This document shows positions 33,435 through 41,468 of a DNA stretch of 64,000 nt, one piece after another (position 1 is the stretch's first letter; every line of letters begins with the position of its first letter). This stretch comes from an uncultured Clostridium sp. (GTDB taxonomy: Bacteria > Bacillota > Clostridia > Lachnospirales > Lachnospiraceae): NCBI GenBank assembly GCA_900543885.1, contig UQTA01000004.1, forward strand, positions 42,778 through 106,777, given 5' to 3'. The notes beneath the pieces are model-generated. The model saw nothing but the letters and a program-made list of their open reading frames with translations. It was not told where the DNA came from and did not search any database. A program made the translations under genes and the position numbers.

Positions 33435-33743
33435 ATGATGTTAGATATCGGTAAAGTTAAGAAGATTGGTTTATTTGCAAGCGGTGTACTGTTTGGTACA
33501 GCTGGTGTTAAGGTTTTAGGAAGCAAGGATGCTAAAAAGTTCTATATTAATTGTCTGGCAGCAGGCCTTCGTGCAAAGGATTGCGTTATGACTACTGCAA
33601 CTAATATTCAGGAAAATGCAGAGGATATCCTTGCAGAAGCAAAGGAAATCAACGAGCAGAGAAATAAAGAAGAAGTTTTCGAGGATGAGAGCCAGGCAGA
33701 AGAGTCTTTCAAGGAAGAAGAAGCAGCAACCGCTGAGGCTTAA
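33435..33743 (+). CDS. Small membrane-anchored protein next to P1B ATPase (DUF6110-like)
   Basis: 102 residues: one hydrophobic segment (IGLFASGVLFGTAGVKVLG, about 11-29), a short amphipathic core AKKFYINCLAAGLRAKDCVMTTATNIQENAEDILAEA, and a strongly acidic C-terminal tail rich in Glu. It resembles, from memory, the DUF6110 proteins found beside heavy-metal ATPases in gut anaerobes; that name is a tentative assignment. The two Cys and the acidic tail could bind metal. AGGAGG at 33421-33426 precedes the ATG. The ATPase gene follows 67 nt later in the same transcript. Confidence 0.72.
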   Translation: MMLDIGKVKKIGLFASGVLFGTAGVKVLGSKDAKKFYINCLAAGLRAKDCVMTTATNIQENAEDILAEAKEINEQRNKEEVFEDESQAEESFKEEEAATAEA

Positions 33744-33810
33744 TTAAAAACTAATAGGGGGCCTGGGGAGAAACACTTCCCGGGCTTTCTTTTGCAGGAG
33801 TGATATACGT

Positions 33811-35928
33811 ATGAAATTTTCTATTAAACATGAGATAAACGGAAGATTCCGTATCCATGTATTCCAGAAAGGAATTATGAGCCTGCGTCAGGCTGATCTG
33901 CTTCAGTATTACCTTGAAACACTTCCAGGTGTACAGAATGCAAAAGTGTATGAACGGACGGCAGACGCAGTTATTCTTTATAAAGGTGACAGAAAAGAGA
34001 TCCTGGAAGGCATCAGGACCTTTTCTTATGAGAATGAGGAATTAGAGGAGATCGTACCGGTAAACAGCGGACGTGGCTTAAACAGAGAGTATCAGGAAAA
34101 GCTGTTTAAACATGTGGCTGTGCGAGTGGTTACAAAGACCTGTTTCCCATTCTGGTTAAGAGCTGCTTATACTACAGCAAAAGCGATCCACTATGTATTT
34201 AAGGGTATCCGCTGCCTGCTTAAGGGCAAGCTGGAGGTAGAAGTCTTAGATGCAACGGCCATCACTGTTTCTATTATAAGAAACGACTTTGATACAGCTG
34301 GTTCCGTTATGTTCTTACTTGGAATTGGCGAGCTGTTAGAGGAATGGACTCATAAGAAATCTGTAGGCGACCTGGCAAGAAGCATGTCTTTAAATATTGA
34401 AAAGGTATGGCAGAATGTAGATGGTACAGAAGTTTTAGTTCCTGTTTCCAATATTAAAGAAGGAGATCTTGTAACAGTCCATGTTGGAAATGTGATCCCG
34501 TTAGACGGCGAAGTTGTAACCGGAGAAGCTATGGTAAATCAGGCTTCCATGACCGGTGAGTCAGTTCCTGTAAAGAAGGAAGCAGGTTCTTATGTTTATG
34601 CAGGAACAGCAGTGGAAGAGGGAGAGATCACCCTTAAAGTTAAACATGCAGCAGGTTCTACCCGCTTTGAGCGTATTGTAAAGATGATCGAGGATTCAGA
34701 AAAATTAAAATCATCGGTAGAAGGAAAGGCTGCAAGTCTGGCAGATGCTCTGGTTCCATGGAGTCTTGGCGGAACAGCGCTTACCTGGCTGCTTACCCGC
34801 AACTCTACCAAAGCATTGTCGATTCTGATGGTAGACTTCTCCTGCGCATTGAAGCTTGCAATGCCGTTATCTGTTCTTTCCGCTATGCGTGAGGCAAACA
34901 GCCACCGTATCACTGTAAAGGGCGGAAAGTTCTTAGAAGCTGTATCTGAGGCACACACCATTGTATTTGACAAGACCGGTACTCTTACAAAGGCAGAGCC
35001 GGTACTGGCTGATATCGTTGTGTTTAACGATATGACTAAAAATGAGATTTTAAGAATTGCTGCCTGCCTTGAGGAACACTTCCCGCATTCTATGGCCAAT
35101 GCAGTTGTGAAAGAAGCTGTAAAGAGAAAGCTTGTCCATGAAGAGATGCATTCAAAGGTTGACTATATTGTGGCACATGGTATTGCAACCTATGTTAATG
35201 AGGAACGTGTTGTCATCGGAAGCCATCATTTTGTATTTGATGATGAAAAGTGTACGATCCCAGAAGAGCATAAACAGGCATTTGATGAACTGCCGCCTTA
35301 TTATTCTCATCTGTATATGGCAATCGGCGGAAAACTGGCAGCAGTTATCCTCATTGAAGATCCTCTTCGTCCGGAGGCAAAGGATACGATTGAAGCTTTA
35401 AAACACCTTGGCATTAAGAAGATCGTTATGATGACCGGTGACAGTGAGAGAACCGCAAGAGCGATTGCTGAAAAAGTAGGTGTTGACCAGTACTTCTCAG
35501 AGGTACTTCCAGAAGATAAAGCCGGATTTGTAGAGCGTGAAAAGTCTCTTGGCCACAAGGTTATTATGATCGGTGACGGAATCAATGATTCCCCTGCACT
35601 TTCTGCAGCTGATGTAGGTATTGCGATCAGCGAAGGTGCTGAGATCGCAAGAGAGATCGCAGATATTACTATTTCTGAGGAAAATCTGTATCAGCTGGTT
35701 ACATTAAAGGCAATCAGCAATGGTCTGATGAAGCGGATCCATGGAAATTACCGCTTTGTTATCGGATTTAACTTAGGATTGATCCTTTTAGGCGTTGCCG
35801 GTGTGATCGCGCCTGCTACCTCTGCGCTGCTGCACAATACATCAACACTGGGCATCAGCTTAAAGAGCATGACCAATCTGTTAAATGACCAGGAAAAGAG
35901 AAAAGAATATGAAGAGGCAGAAGCCTGA
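33811..35928 (+). CDS. P1B-type heavy-metal ATPase with atypical FSC metal-binding motif
   Basis: 705 residues. The N-terminal 80 residues look like a degenerate heavy-metal-associated domain with no CxxC. Catalytic Asp387 is in DKTGTLTK; the nucleotide and hinge motifs are MTGDSERTARAIAEKVGV and GDGINDSPALSAADVGIA; the TGES motif is MTGESVPVKKEAG. The TM6 metal motif, CPC or SPC in most P1B pumps, reads F343-S344-C345 in DFSCALKLAMP: the conserved Pro is replaced by Ser. Metal selectivity therefore cannot be taken from known subgroups; iron, manganese or zinc efflux is plausible given the feoA-like neighbour. Confidence 0.9.
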   Translation: MKFSIKHEINGRFRIHVFQKGIMSLRQADLLQYYLETLPGVQNAKVYERTADAVILYKGDRKEILEGIRTFSYENEELEEIVPVNSGRGLNREYQEKLFKHVAVRVVTKTCFPFWLRAAYTTAKAIHYVFKGIRCLLKGKLEVEVLDATAITVSIIRNDFDTAGSVMFLLGIGELLEEWTHKKSVGDLARSMSLNIEKVWQNVDGTEVLVPVSNIKEGDLVTVHVGNVIPLDGEVVTGEAMVNQASMTGESVPVKKEAGSYVYAGTAVEEGEITLKVKHAAGSTRFERIVKMIEDSEKLKSSVEGKAASLADALVPWSLGGTALTWLLTRNSTKALSILMVDFSCALKLAMPLSVLSAMREANSHRITVKGGKFLEAVSEAHTIVFDKTGTLTKAEPVLADIVVFNDMTKNEILRIAACLEEHFPHSMANAVVKEAVKRKLVHEEMHSKVDYIVAHGIATYVNEERVVIGSHHFVFDDEKCTIPEEHKQAFDELPPYYSHLYMAIGGKLAAVILIEDPLRPEAKDTIEALKHLGIKKIVMMTGDSERTARAIAEKVGVDQYFSEVLPEDKAGFVEREKSLGHKVIMIGDGINDSPALSAADVGIAISEGAEIAREIADITISEENLYQLVTLKAISNGLMKRIHGNYRFVIGFNLGLILLGVAGVIAPATSALLHNTSTLGISLKSMTNLLNDQEKRKEYEEAEA

Positions 35929-35973
35929 TTTTGGAACAGGTTTTGCTTTCAGAAAATAAAAAAGGCATGAAAG

Positions 35974-36012
35974 GCCGCTGTAAGGGAAAAAATCCTTTGC
36001 AGCGGCTTTTTT
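35974..36012 (+). terminator. Terminator after the P1B ATPase
   Basis: GCCGCTG (35974-35980) pairs with CAGCGGC (36000-36006), enclosing an A-rich loop; TTTTTT follows. Confidence 0.85.
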
Positions 36013-36044
36013 GTATTATCATAGATCCTCCATAACCTTTTTCG

Positions 36045-36161
36045 CAGAATATGTTACAGTTCAGCCTTATGAAGATTTAGCGCCAAAAGCACTTATGAAA
36101 ACAAGTTTTCAACGTACTTTTGACTCTAAATCTTCGCAAGGCTGAACTGTAACCAGAATAT
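36045..36161. mobile_element. MITE-like palindromic element, copy A2, with 8-bp target duplications
   Basis: The element spans 36053-36153 (101 bp) and is flanked by CAGAATAT at 36045-36052 and 36154-36161. Termini are GTTACAGTTCAGCCTT and AAGGCTGAACTGTAAC. Nearly the whole element is one inverted repeat. It equals copy A3 without the extra hairpin; the missing part lies between two CAGCCTT direct repeats in A3, so A2 could be a deletion derivative or the basic form. The right duplication carries the -35 of the spoVAD promoter. Confidence 0.9.
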
Positions 36162-36185
36162 TTTTGATGTGAAACAGCCATGCTA
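36155..36185 (+). promoter_or_regulatory. SigmaG-type promoter of spoVAD-spoVAE
   Basis: AGAATA at 36155-36160 and CATGCTA at 36179-36185 are 18 bp apart and match the forespore sigmaG pattern (gnATR and CATnnTA). Sigma G control of spoVA operons is established in Bacillus. The -10 overlaps an upstream ATG (36180), which supports the downstream start for spoVAD. Confidence 0.7.
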
Positions 36186-36218
36186 AAAATAAAGAAAAAG
36201 AGAAAGGCTGGAAATGGT

Positions 36219-37256
36219 ATGGAGCAGAAACGAGGAAGATCCACTATTTTATTCGAACATCCGCCGGTGATCAGAAGTATGGCTTCTGTAGCGGGGACAA
36301 AAGAAGGGGAAGGACCTTTGGGAACGCTGTTTGACATTGTGGAGCAGGATGACAAAATGGGAAAGGAGAACTGGGAAGAAGCAGAAAGCGCCATACAGGA
36401 AAAGGCGGCCAGAATGGCCATAACAAAGGCTGACCTTACAGAAAATCAGGTGGATTACTGTTTTGCAGGTGATCTCTTGGGCCAGCTGATCGCAACCTCA
36501 TTTGGGACCGGAAGCCTGAAAATCCCTATTTTCGGACTCTATGGAGCCTGTTCTACCATGGGAGAAGCATTAGGGCTTGGTGCAATGACTGTAAATGGAG
36601 GATATGGGAAAAATGTGCTGGCCATGGCTTCCAGCCACTTTGCCACAGCGGAAAAAGAATTCCGTTTTCCTCTTGCTTATGGAAATCAGCGGCCCAAATC
36701 CGCTACATGGACGGTAACAGGCTGCGGGGCGGCAGTAGTGGGAAAATATGGAGAAAAAGGGATCGCAAAGATCGCAGGGCTCACCACAGGTCAGGTTGTG
36801 GATGCAGGGATCAGAGATTCCATGAATATGGGAGCGGCCATGGCACCGGCAGCTTTTCATACGGTTATGCAGAATTTGAAAGATCTTGAGATCACAAAGG
36901 AACAGCTGGAAAAGGGCTGGTATGACAAGATCATTACCGGTGATCTGGGAAAAATTGGAAAACAGGCTCTGGCAGATCTGCTAAAAGAAGAGGGACTGGA
37001 AGCGGAACCATTTTTAATGGACTGCGGCATGGAGATCTATGACAGTGGGAAACAGGATACCCATGCAGGAGGAAGCGGCTGCGGCTGCAGTGCATTAGTC
37101 CTTGGAGCGCTAATATTGCCAAATATCCAGGCAGGTATTTGGAAGAGAGTCCTTTTTATTCCAACAGGTGCTTTGCTTTCTACAGTCAGTTTTAACGAAG
37201 GTCAGACCATACCGGGGATCGCCCATGGGGTAATATTGGAATATATGGGAATATAA
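36219..37256 (+). CDS. spoVAD: Stage V sporulation protein AD
   Basis: 345 residues with a thiolase-like fold. The N-terminal block TILFEHPPVIRSMASVAGTKEGEGPLG aligns with the start of B. subtilis SpoVAD. YGACSTMGEALGLGAM has the thiolase-site Cys, and the C-terminal GGSGCGCSALVLG is family-typical. SpoVAD binds dipicolinic acid and is needed for its import into the forespore. Start 36219 is preferred to the ATG at 36180, which lies in the -10 box. spoVAC, which normally precedes this gene, is not here. spoVAE follows 43 nt later. Confidence 0.94.
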   Translation: MEQKRGRSTILFEHPPVIRSMASVAGTKEGEGPLGTLFDIVEQDDKMGKENWEEAESAIQEKAARMAITKADLTENQVDYCFAGDLLGQLIATSFGTGSLKIPIFGLYGACSTMGEALGLGAMTVNGGYGKNVLAMASSHFATAEKEFRFPLAYGNQRPKSATWTVTGCGAAVVGKYGEKGIAKIAGLTTGQVVDAGIRDSMNMGAAMAPAAFHTVMQNLKDLEITKEQLEKGWYDKIITGDLGKIGKQALADLLKEEGLEAEPFLMDCGMEIYDSGKQDTHAGGSGCGCSALVLGALILPNIQAGIWKRVLFIPTGALLSTVSFNEGQTIPGIAHGVILEYMGI

Positions 37257-37299
37257 AGTAAAACAAGGGAAAGCCAATGAAGTAGATGAAAGGCGGTAT

Positions 37300-37659
37300 A
37301 TGGAAATGGATTATATAAGAGCGTTTTTTGCAGGAGGAGTGATCTGCGCCCTGGTGCAGATCTTAATGGAAAAGACCAAAATGATGCCCGGCCGTATTAT
37401 GGTCCTTTTAGTAGTAACCGGAGCCATTTTAGGTGCAGCTGGCATTTATGAGCCATTTAAAGAGTGGGCTAAAGCAGGAGCAAGTGTTCCTCTTTTGGGC
37501 TTTGGAAATACTCTGTGGCAGGGCGTAAAAAAGGCAGTAGACGAGGAAGGTGTAATAGGAGCCTTTAAAGGAGGCTTTACGGCAGCTTCCGGAGGAATCA
37601 GTGCAGCACTTGTATTTGGATATCTGGCATCACTGGTCTTTAAACCGAAAATGAAATAA
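37300..37659 (+). CDS. spoVAE: Stage V sporulation protein AE
   Basis: 119-residue membrane protein of the SpoVAE (SpoVAEb) family with three to four hydrophobic helices: YIRAFFAGGVICALVQILM, IMVLLVVTGAILGAAGIY and the C-terminal GGISAALVFGYLASLVF. It takes part in dipicolinate movement across the inner spore membrane with SpoVAC and SpoVAD. AAAGGCGG precedes the ATG. It ends convergent to the PBP gene. Confidence 0.93.
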   Translation: MEMDYIRAFFAGGVICALVQILMEKTKMMPGRIMVLLVVTGAILGAAGIYEPFKEWAKAGASVPLLGFGNTLWQGVKKAVDEEGVIGAFKGGFTAASGGISAALVFGYLASLVFKPKMK

Positions 37660-37660
37660 G

Positions 37661-37707
37661 AAAATAAAAAAGGGGACTGATGGGGTCTGTATTTAAAAAC
37701 AGTCCCC
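37661..37707 (-). terminator. Terminator of the class A PBP gene
   Basis: On the minus strand GGGGACTG (37707-37700) pairs with CAGTCCCC (37679-37672), and a U-rich run (plus-strand AAAATAAAAAA) follows. On the plus strand no T-run follows, so termination of spoVAE here is uncertain. Confidence 0.7.
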
Positions 37708-37775
37708 TCAGTCCCTAAAATCTGGTTCTGAGTAAGGCGTAAAAGAGATTGGATATATCCTTGGATAGACCGAAG

Positions 37776-40502
37776 TTAATGTCTTGCTCCAGGTCCGGTA
37801 TATTCCCATTCTGGTGCTGTAGAAGGCTGGTATCCAGGTCCTACAGGAACTACGGTTGCTCTGGTAGGCGCGGTAGTTTCGCTGCCTCCCGGGGTGACTA
37901 TGTCATCCTCAATGGTAGGTGAGATGATGGTGGAGTTATGGCTGTGGATCGTGCAGTAGTCCGGGATAGAGAAAACGGAGTCGTCAGTTGCCAGATTCTC
38001 TTCCCCTTCCGGAAGTACCATACATACTTTTGTTGTTTTGTTAGGACAGAATTCGGTAGAACGCTTTCCAGAATCTGCGCAGACACTTACGGCTACATGT
38101 TTATCACATACTTCCGTAGGAGCCGTTCCTTTTGCAAAATATTCGGTATAAACTGCATCGCCTCTTGGATCGTGGTCACATACGCCGGATACAGCACGTT
38201 TGCCGGATTTGCGGCAGATTTCAGCGGTTTCAATGCTGTCAGGAACTGTAAATCCAGAATCTTCCAGACCTTCATGTACCCGGTTCATGATGTTGCGCCA
38301 GATATCCTTGTGGAAAGAAGTTCCGCCGTTATCCACATTTCCATGTTTTAACTTCTGGTTGTTGTCACAGCCGCCCCAGACACCTGCTGTGTAATAAGGG
38401 GTAAAGCCTACGAACCATACGTCATTGTTGCTGGTAGTAGTACCACTTTTTCCTGCTGCAGACATACCTGTAAGAGCTGCGCGGGTACTGGTGGAGTTAA
38501 TGGATACGCCGGAGCGGGCAAATTTCCGGTTTGCTTTCATGGATTCAGACATGGCATCTGTCAGCAGGAAAGCGGTGGAGTCTTTTAATACCTGTTTGGT
38601 CTCAGGTTCATTGTCGATCAGTACTTTGCCGTCATGATCCAGGATCTTTGTGAAAAATCTTGGGGTGGTGTAAACACCGCCGTTTGCAATTGCGGCATAG
38701 GCAGCGGTCAGTTCCATGTTGGAAACACCCTTTGTAATGCCGCCCAGTGAGAGAGCAGCGCCCAGGTCATCTTTGGTAAGAGAGGTGATACCCATATTTT
38801 CTGCATATTCTACACCAAGCTGAGGAGTAACTGTTTCCATTAAAGTACGTACTGCAATAATATTCATAGAGTAGATAATGCCTTCACGGATGTTGGAATA
38901 TCCGGTAAATCCACGGCTTTCTCCCCACCAGTTGCGGAATGTTTTGTTGCCGATGGTATAAGGGGCATCATAGTAAACAGTTCCAAGTGTGGCTCCGCAG
39001 GTATCAATAGCAGGAGCAAAAGCAGTCAGTACCTTGAAAGAAGAACCAGGCTGGCGGTAAACATTGGTGGCACGATTTAAAGTACGGCTGGCAGTTTTTT
39101 CACCGCGGCCGCCGGAAAGAGCTTTTACCTCACCAGTATGCTGATCCATGATAAAGAAAGAAGCCTGTGGCTGCAGAATCAGGTTCTGACGTTCTGCGAT
39201 CACATCATCGCCGTCTTTTAAAAGCCATGCCTTGTATTGGTCAATGTCTGCCTGAACTTCTTCTTTGCTGTTATAAAGGCCTTCAAATGCGGTGTCTCCC
39301 AAGGTGTTTTTGCGGTAAGCACGTAAATTCTCTTCGGAATAATGCTGTGTGGTGCCGTCTGCATGGTTGACAGAAAGACGGTATTCCACAGAATACTTCG
39401 CTACTGTATAATTGCCAGGATCATTTACCTCTTCATCTACGATGGCCTGGATCTTTGGATCCTGGGTGGTGTAGATCTTAAGGCCGCCGGAGTATACCAG
39501 ATTGCTTGCCTGGCTTTCTGTATAGCCTAATTTTTTCATTAAGGCCTCAGTTACCTGATCGATCAGTTCATCTGTAAAATAGCTGTAATGGGAACTGGTT
39601 TCCTTAGCAGCTGTATTTACGTTCTGGATCCTGTCATATACATCATCAGAAAGAGCGTCTTCCATCTGTTCTTTTGAGATATAATTCTGGTCTACCATAT
39701 TCTGAAGGACGATCTGTCGTCTGGTATTGTTGTTTTCAGGATTGGTAATGGGATTATATCGGGAAGGATTGGAGGTAATAGATGCAAGGACCGTACATTC
39801 TGCAAGAGTAAGGTCAGAAACGTCTTTATTAAAATACCGGCGCGCTGCTACCTTAACTCCCAGGGTATTGCTGCCCAGATTGATGGTGTTCAGATAATTG
39901 GTGATAATGGTTTTCTTTGTTTCTTCTTTGCTTAAACCGGAATTTTTCTCCAGCTGGACAGCAAGATACTGTTCCTGAAGTTTTCGCTCAATGCGGGCAC
40001 CCCAGCTTGTCTCCATGCCGCCGGAAAAAATATTATTTTTAATGAGCTGCTGGGTAATGGTACTTCCGCCGCCGGAATAGTCGTCGCTGACCACACCTTT
40101 TACAGCTCTGGCAATAGAGCGCAGATCAATACCGTCATGAGTCCAGAAACGGGAATCTTCAATGGCAACAAAGGCATTGACCAGATTTTCAGGAAGCTCT
40201 TCATAAGTTGCCGATTCACGGTTGGAACCGCTGGTGACAAGGGTTTCTGTAAGATTTCCTTCCGCATCAAAGACTGTAGTGGCAAAACGATCCGGCTGGA
40301 TATTCATAATATCCACAGTAGGGGCATTATCAATAATACCCTTGATCATTCCAAATCCTACAGCCGCTCCTGCAACTGCCAGAAAAAGGAACAGGATAAA
40401 AAATGCCTTGAAAATATTAAAAACAAGTCTGGATGTGTATTTCCTGGTTTTCGATGAAAGGGACTTAAGCCGTCGCTCAGTCTCATATTGTCCGTAGTTC
40501 AT
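37776..40502 (-). CDS. Class A penicillin-binding protein (transglycosylase/transpeptidase)
   Basis: 908 residues. A cytoplasmic basic stretch and a transmembrane helix (about 26-53) precede a GT51 glycosyltransferase domain (Glu115 in FVAIEDSRFWTHDGID, then GGGSTITQQLIKN), followed by the transpeptidase with SxxK Ser in PGSSFKVLTAF near residue 487, SMN in YSMNIIAV, and KSG in AAGKSGTTTSNNDVWF. The C-terminal tail adds a Cys-containing segment (ICRKSGK, GVCDHD, VCDKH, VCADSGK, FCPNK, VCMVLP) and a Pro/Thr-rich end. It polymerises and cross-links peptidoglycan. AAGGAG precedes the ATG on the minus strand. It is divergent from yigZ. Confidence 0.95.
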   Translation of the reverse strand: MNYGQYETERRLKSLSSKTRKYTSRLVFNIFKAFFILFLFLAVAGAAVGFGMIKGIIDNAPTVDIMNIQPDRFATTVFDAEGNLTETLVTSGSNRESATYEELPENLVNAFVAIEDSRFWTHDGIDLRSIARAVKGVVSDDYSGGGSTITQQLIKNNIFSGGMETSWGARIERKLQEQYLAVQLEKNSGLSKEETKKTIITNYLNTINLGSNTLGVKVAARRYFNKDVSDLTLAECTVLASITSNPSRYNPITNPENNNTRRQIVLQNMVDQNYISKEQMEDALSDDVYDRIQNVNTAAKETSSHYSYFTDELIDQVTEALMKKLGYTESQASNLVYSGGLKIYTTQDPKIQAIVDEEVNDPGNYTVAKYSVEYRLSVNHADGTTQHYSEENLRAYRKNTLGDTAFEGLYNSKEEVQADIDQYKAWLLKDGDDVIAERQNLILQPQASFFIMDQHTGEVKALSGGRGEKTASRTLNRATNVYRQPGSSFKVLTAFAPAIDTCGATLGTVYYDAPYTIGNKTFRNWWGESRGFTGYSNIREGIIYSMNIIAVRTLMETVTPQLGVEYAENMGITSLTKDDLGAALSLGGITKGVSNMELTAAYAAIANGGVYTTPRFFTKILDHDGKVLIDNEPETKQVLKDSTAFLLTDAMSESMKANRKFARSGVSINSTSTRAALTGMSAAGKSGTTTSNNDVWFVGFTPYYTAGVWGGCDNNQKLKHGNVDNGGTSFHKDIWRNIMNRVHEGLEDSGFTVPDSIETAEICRKSGKRAVSGVCDHDPRGDAVYTEYFAKGTAPTEVCDKHVAVSVCADSGKRSTEFCPNKTTKVCMVLPEGEENLATDDSVFSIPDYCTIHSHNSTIISPTIEDDIVTPGGSETTAPTRATVVPVGPGYQPSTAPEWEYTGPGARH

Positions 40503-40530
40503 ATGATCTCCTTTATGGTAGTATGTCGGC

Positions 40531-40545
40531 AGGCTGAACTATAAC
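40531..40545. repeat. Solo terminal remnant of the A-type palindromic element
   Basis: AGGCTGAACTATAAC differs by one base from the right end of copies A2 and A3 (AGGCTGAACTGTAAC). No opposite end is nearby, so it is a decayed or partial copy, or chance. Confidence 0.4.
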
Positions 40546-40579
40546 ATTTGAACAGAAAACAGCCGATGAAACTCCTACG

Positions 40580-40608
40580 ATTATACAACAATTTTCAGAA
40601 AATGAAAA
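40580..40608 (-). promoter_or_regulatory. Promoter of the class A PBP gene
   Basis: On the minus strand TTTTCA (40608-40603) and TATAAT (40585-40580) are 17 bp apart. The -35 directly abuts the inverted repeat at 40609-40656. Confidence 0.55.
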
Positions 40609-40656
40609 GGGGGTGCTGTTCATGCGCTGCATGACCAGCAATGCGAACAGTACCCC
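40609..40656. promoter_or_regulatory. Inverted repeat between divergent pbp and yigZ promoters (element C1)
   Basis: GGGGTGCTGTTC (40610-40621) pairs with GAACAGTACCCC (40645-40656), with an inner GCTG / CAGC stem. The segment 40616-40641 matches 47789-47814 on the opposite strand in 24 of 26 positions. The whole repeat exactly fills the space between the -35 of pbp and the -35 of yigZ, which suits a shared operator. Confidence 0.62.
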
Positions 40657-40685
40657 TTGCAAGCTTCTTATGTTTATATTATGAT
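40657..40685 (+). promoter_or_regulatory. Promoter of yigZ
   Basis: TTGCAA (40657-40662), 17-bp spacer, TATGAT (40680-40685). Confidence 0.72.
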
Positions 40686-40720
40686 GATAGATATGAATAT
40701 TTTTATAAGGAGCGTATAAA

Positions 40721-41377
40721 GTGGCAGAAAACTGTAAGATTATATATAAGGAAGGAACGGGAGAACTGGTGGAGAAAAAGTCCCGGTTTATTGCCCAGAT
40801 CCGTCCGGTAAAGTCAGAGGAAGAGGCTCTGGCTTTTGTAGAAGAGACCAGAAAGAAATACTGGGATGCAAGGCACAACTGCTATGCCTACATTATTAAA
40901 GGCGAAGGAGCAACGCCTGCTGCCAGGTGCAGTGATGACGGGGAGCCTTCACAGACAGCGGGAAAACCGATATTGGATGTCCTTATGGGAGAAGGTCTTA
41001 TGGATGTGTGTGCAGTGGTCACAAGATATTTCGGAGGCACACTTCTTGGTACCGGCGGTCTGGTAAGAGCCTATTCAGGTGCAGTGAAAGAAGGACTTGA
41101 AAATGCGCAGATCTTGGAGAAAAAGCAGGGCATTCGCATGGAAGTGACCACAGATTATAACGGTGTGGGAAAGATCCAGTATCTTGCAGCTCAGGAAGGC
41201 ATTGATACACTGGACAGTCAGTATACTGATAAAGTGGTATTTATCTTTCTGGTTCCTGAAGAACAGGAGGAAAGTTTTAAGGCGAAACTGATAGATAGTA
41301 CAAACGGCAGAGCTTTGATCCGCACAGACGGGGAAGTATATTACGGAAAGTGCGGGGGAGAGCTGATATTATTATAA
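40721..41377 (+). CDS. yigZ: YigZ/IMPACT family protein
   Basis: 218 residues. The N-terminal UPF0029 (IMPACT) domain has ARHNCYAYIIKG, SDDGEPSQTAGKPILDVL and VVTRYFGGTLLGTGGLVRAYSGA; a C-terminal DUF1949-like domain follows. The biochemical role is poorly defined; the eukaryotic relative IMPACT regulates GCN2. The start is GTG at 40721 behind AAGGAG with 8-nt spacing. It is transcribed divergently from the PBP gene and followed closely by the bipA promoter. Confidence 0.92.
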   Translation: MAENCKIIYKEGTGELVEKKSRFIAQIRPVKSEEEALAFVEETRKKYWDARHNCYAYIIKGEGATPAARCSDDGEPSQTAGKPILDVLMGEGLMDVCAVVTRYFGGTLLGTGGLVRAYSGAVKEGLENAQILEKKQGIRMEVTTDYNGVGKIQYLAAQEGIDTLDSQYTDKVVFIFLVPEEQEESFKAKLIDSTNGRALIRTDGEVYYGKCGGELILL

Positions 41378-41384
41378 AAAAACC

Positions 41385-41413
41385 TTGCATTCTGTATAAG
41401 GGAATGATATACT
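41385..41413 (+). promoter_or_regulatory. Promoter of bipA
   Basis: TTGCAT (41385-41390), 17-bp spacer, TATACT (41408-41413), with TGA before the -10. Confidence 0.78.
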
Positions 41414-41468
41414 ACAAAATTGTGGCTGAGACAAAAAGATTCGTATATATAAAAGGAAGATAATCACT

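Noticed and set aside
34596..35099. Minus-strand frame of 167 codons in the P1B ATPase
   Set aside because: Antisense shadow; no binding site and no recognisable motif.
40609..40656. Attenuator of the PBP transcript
   Set aside because: The hairpin lies upstream of the inferred PBP -35, so it should not be in the mRNA; operator is the better reading.
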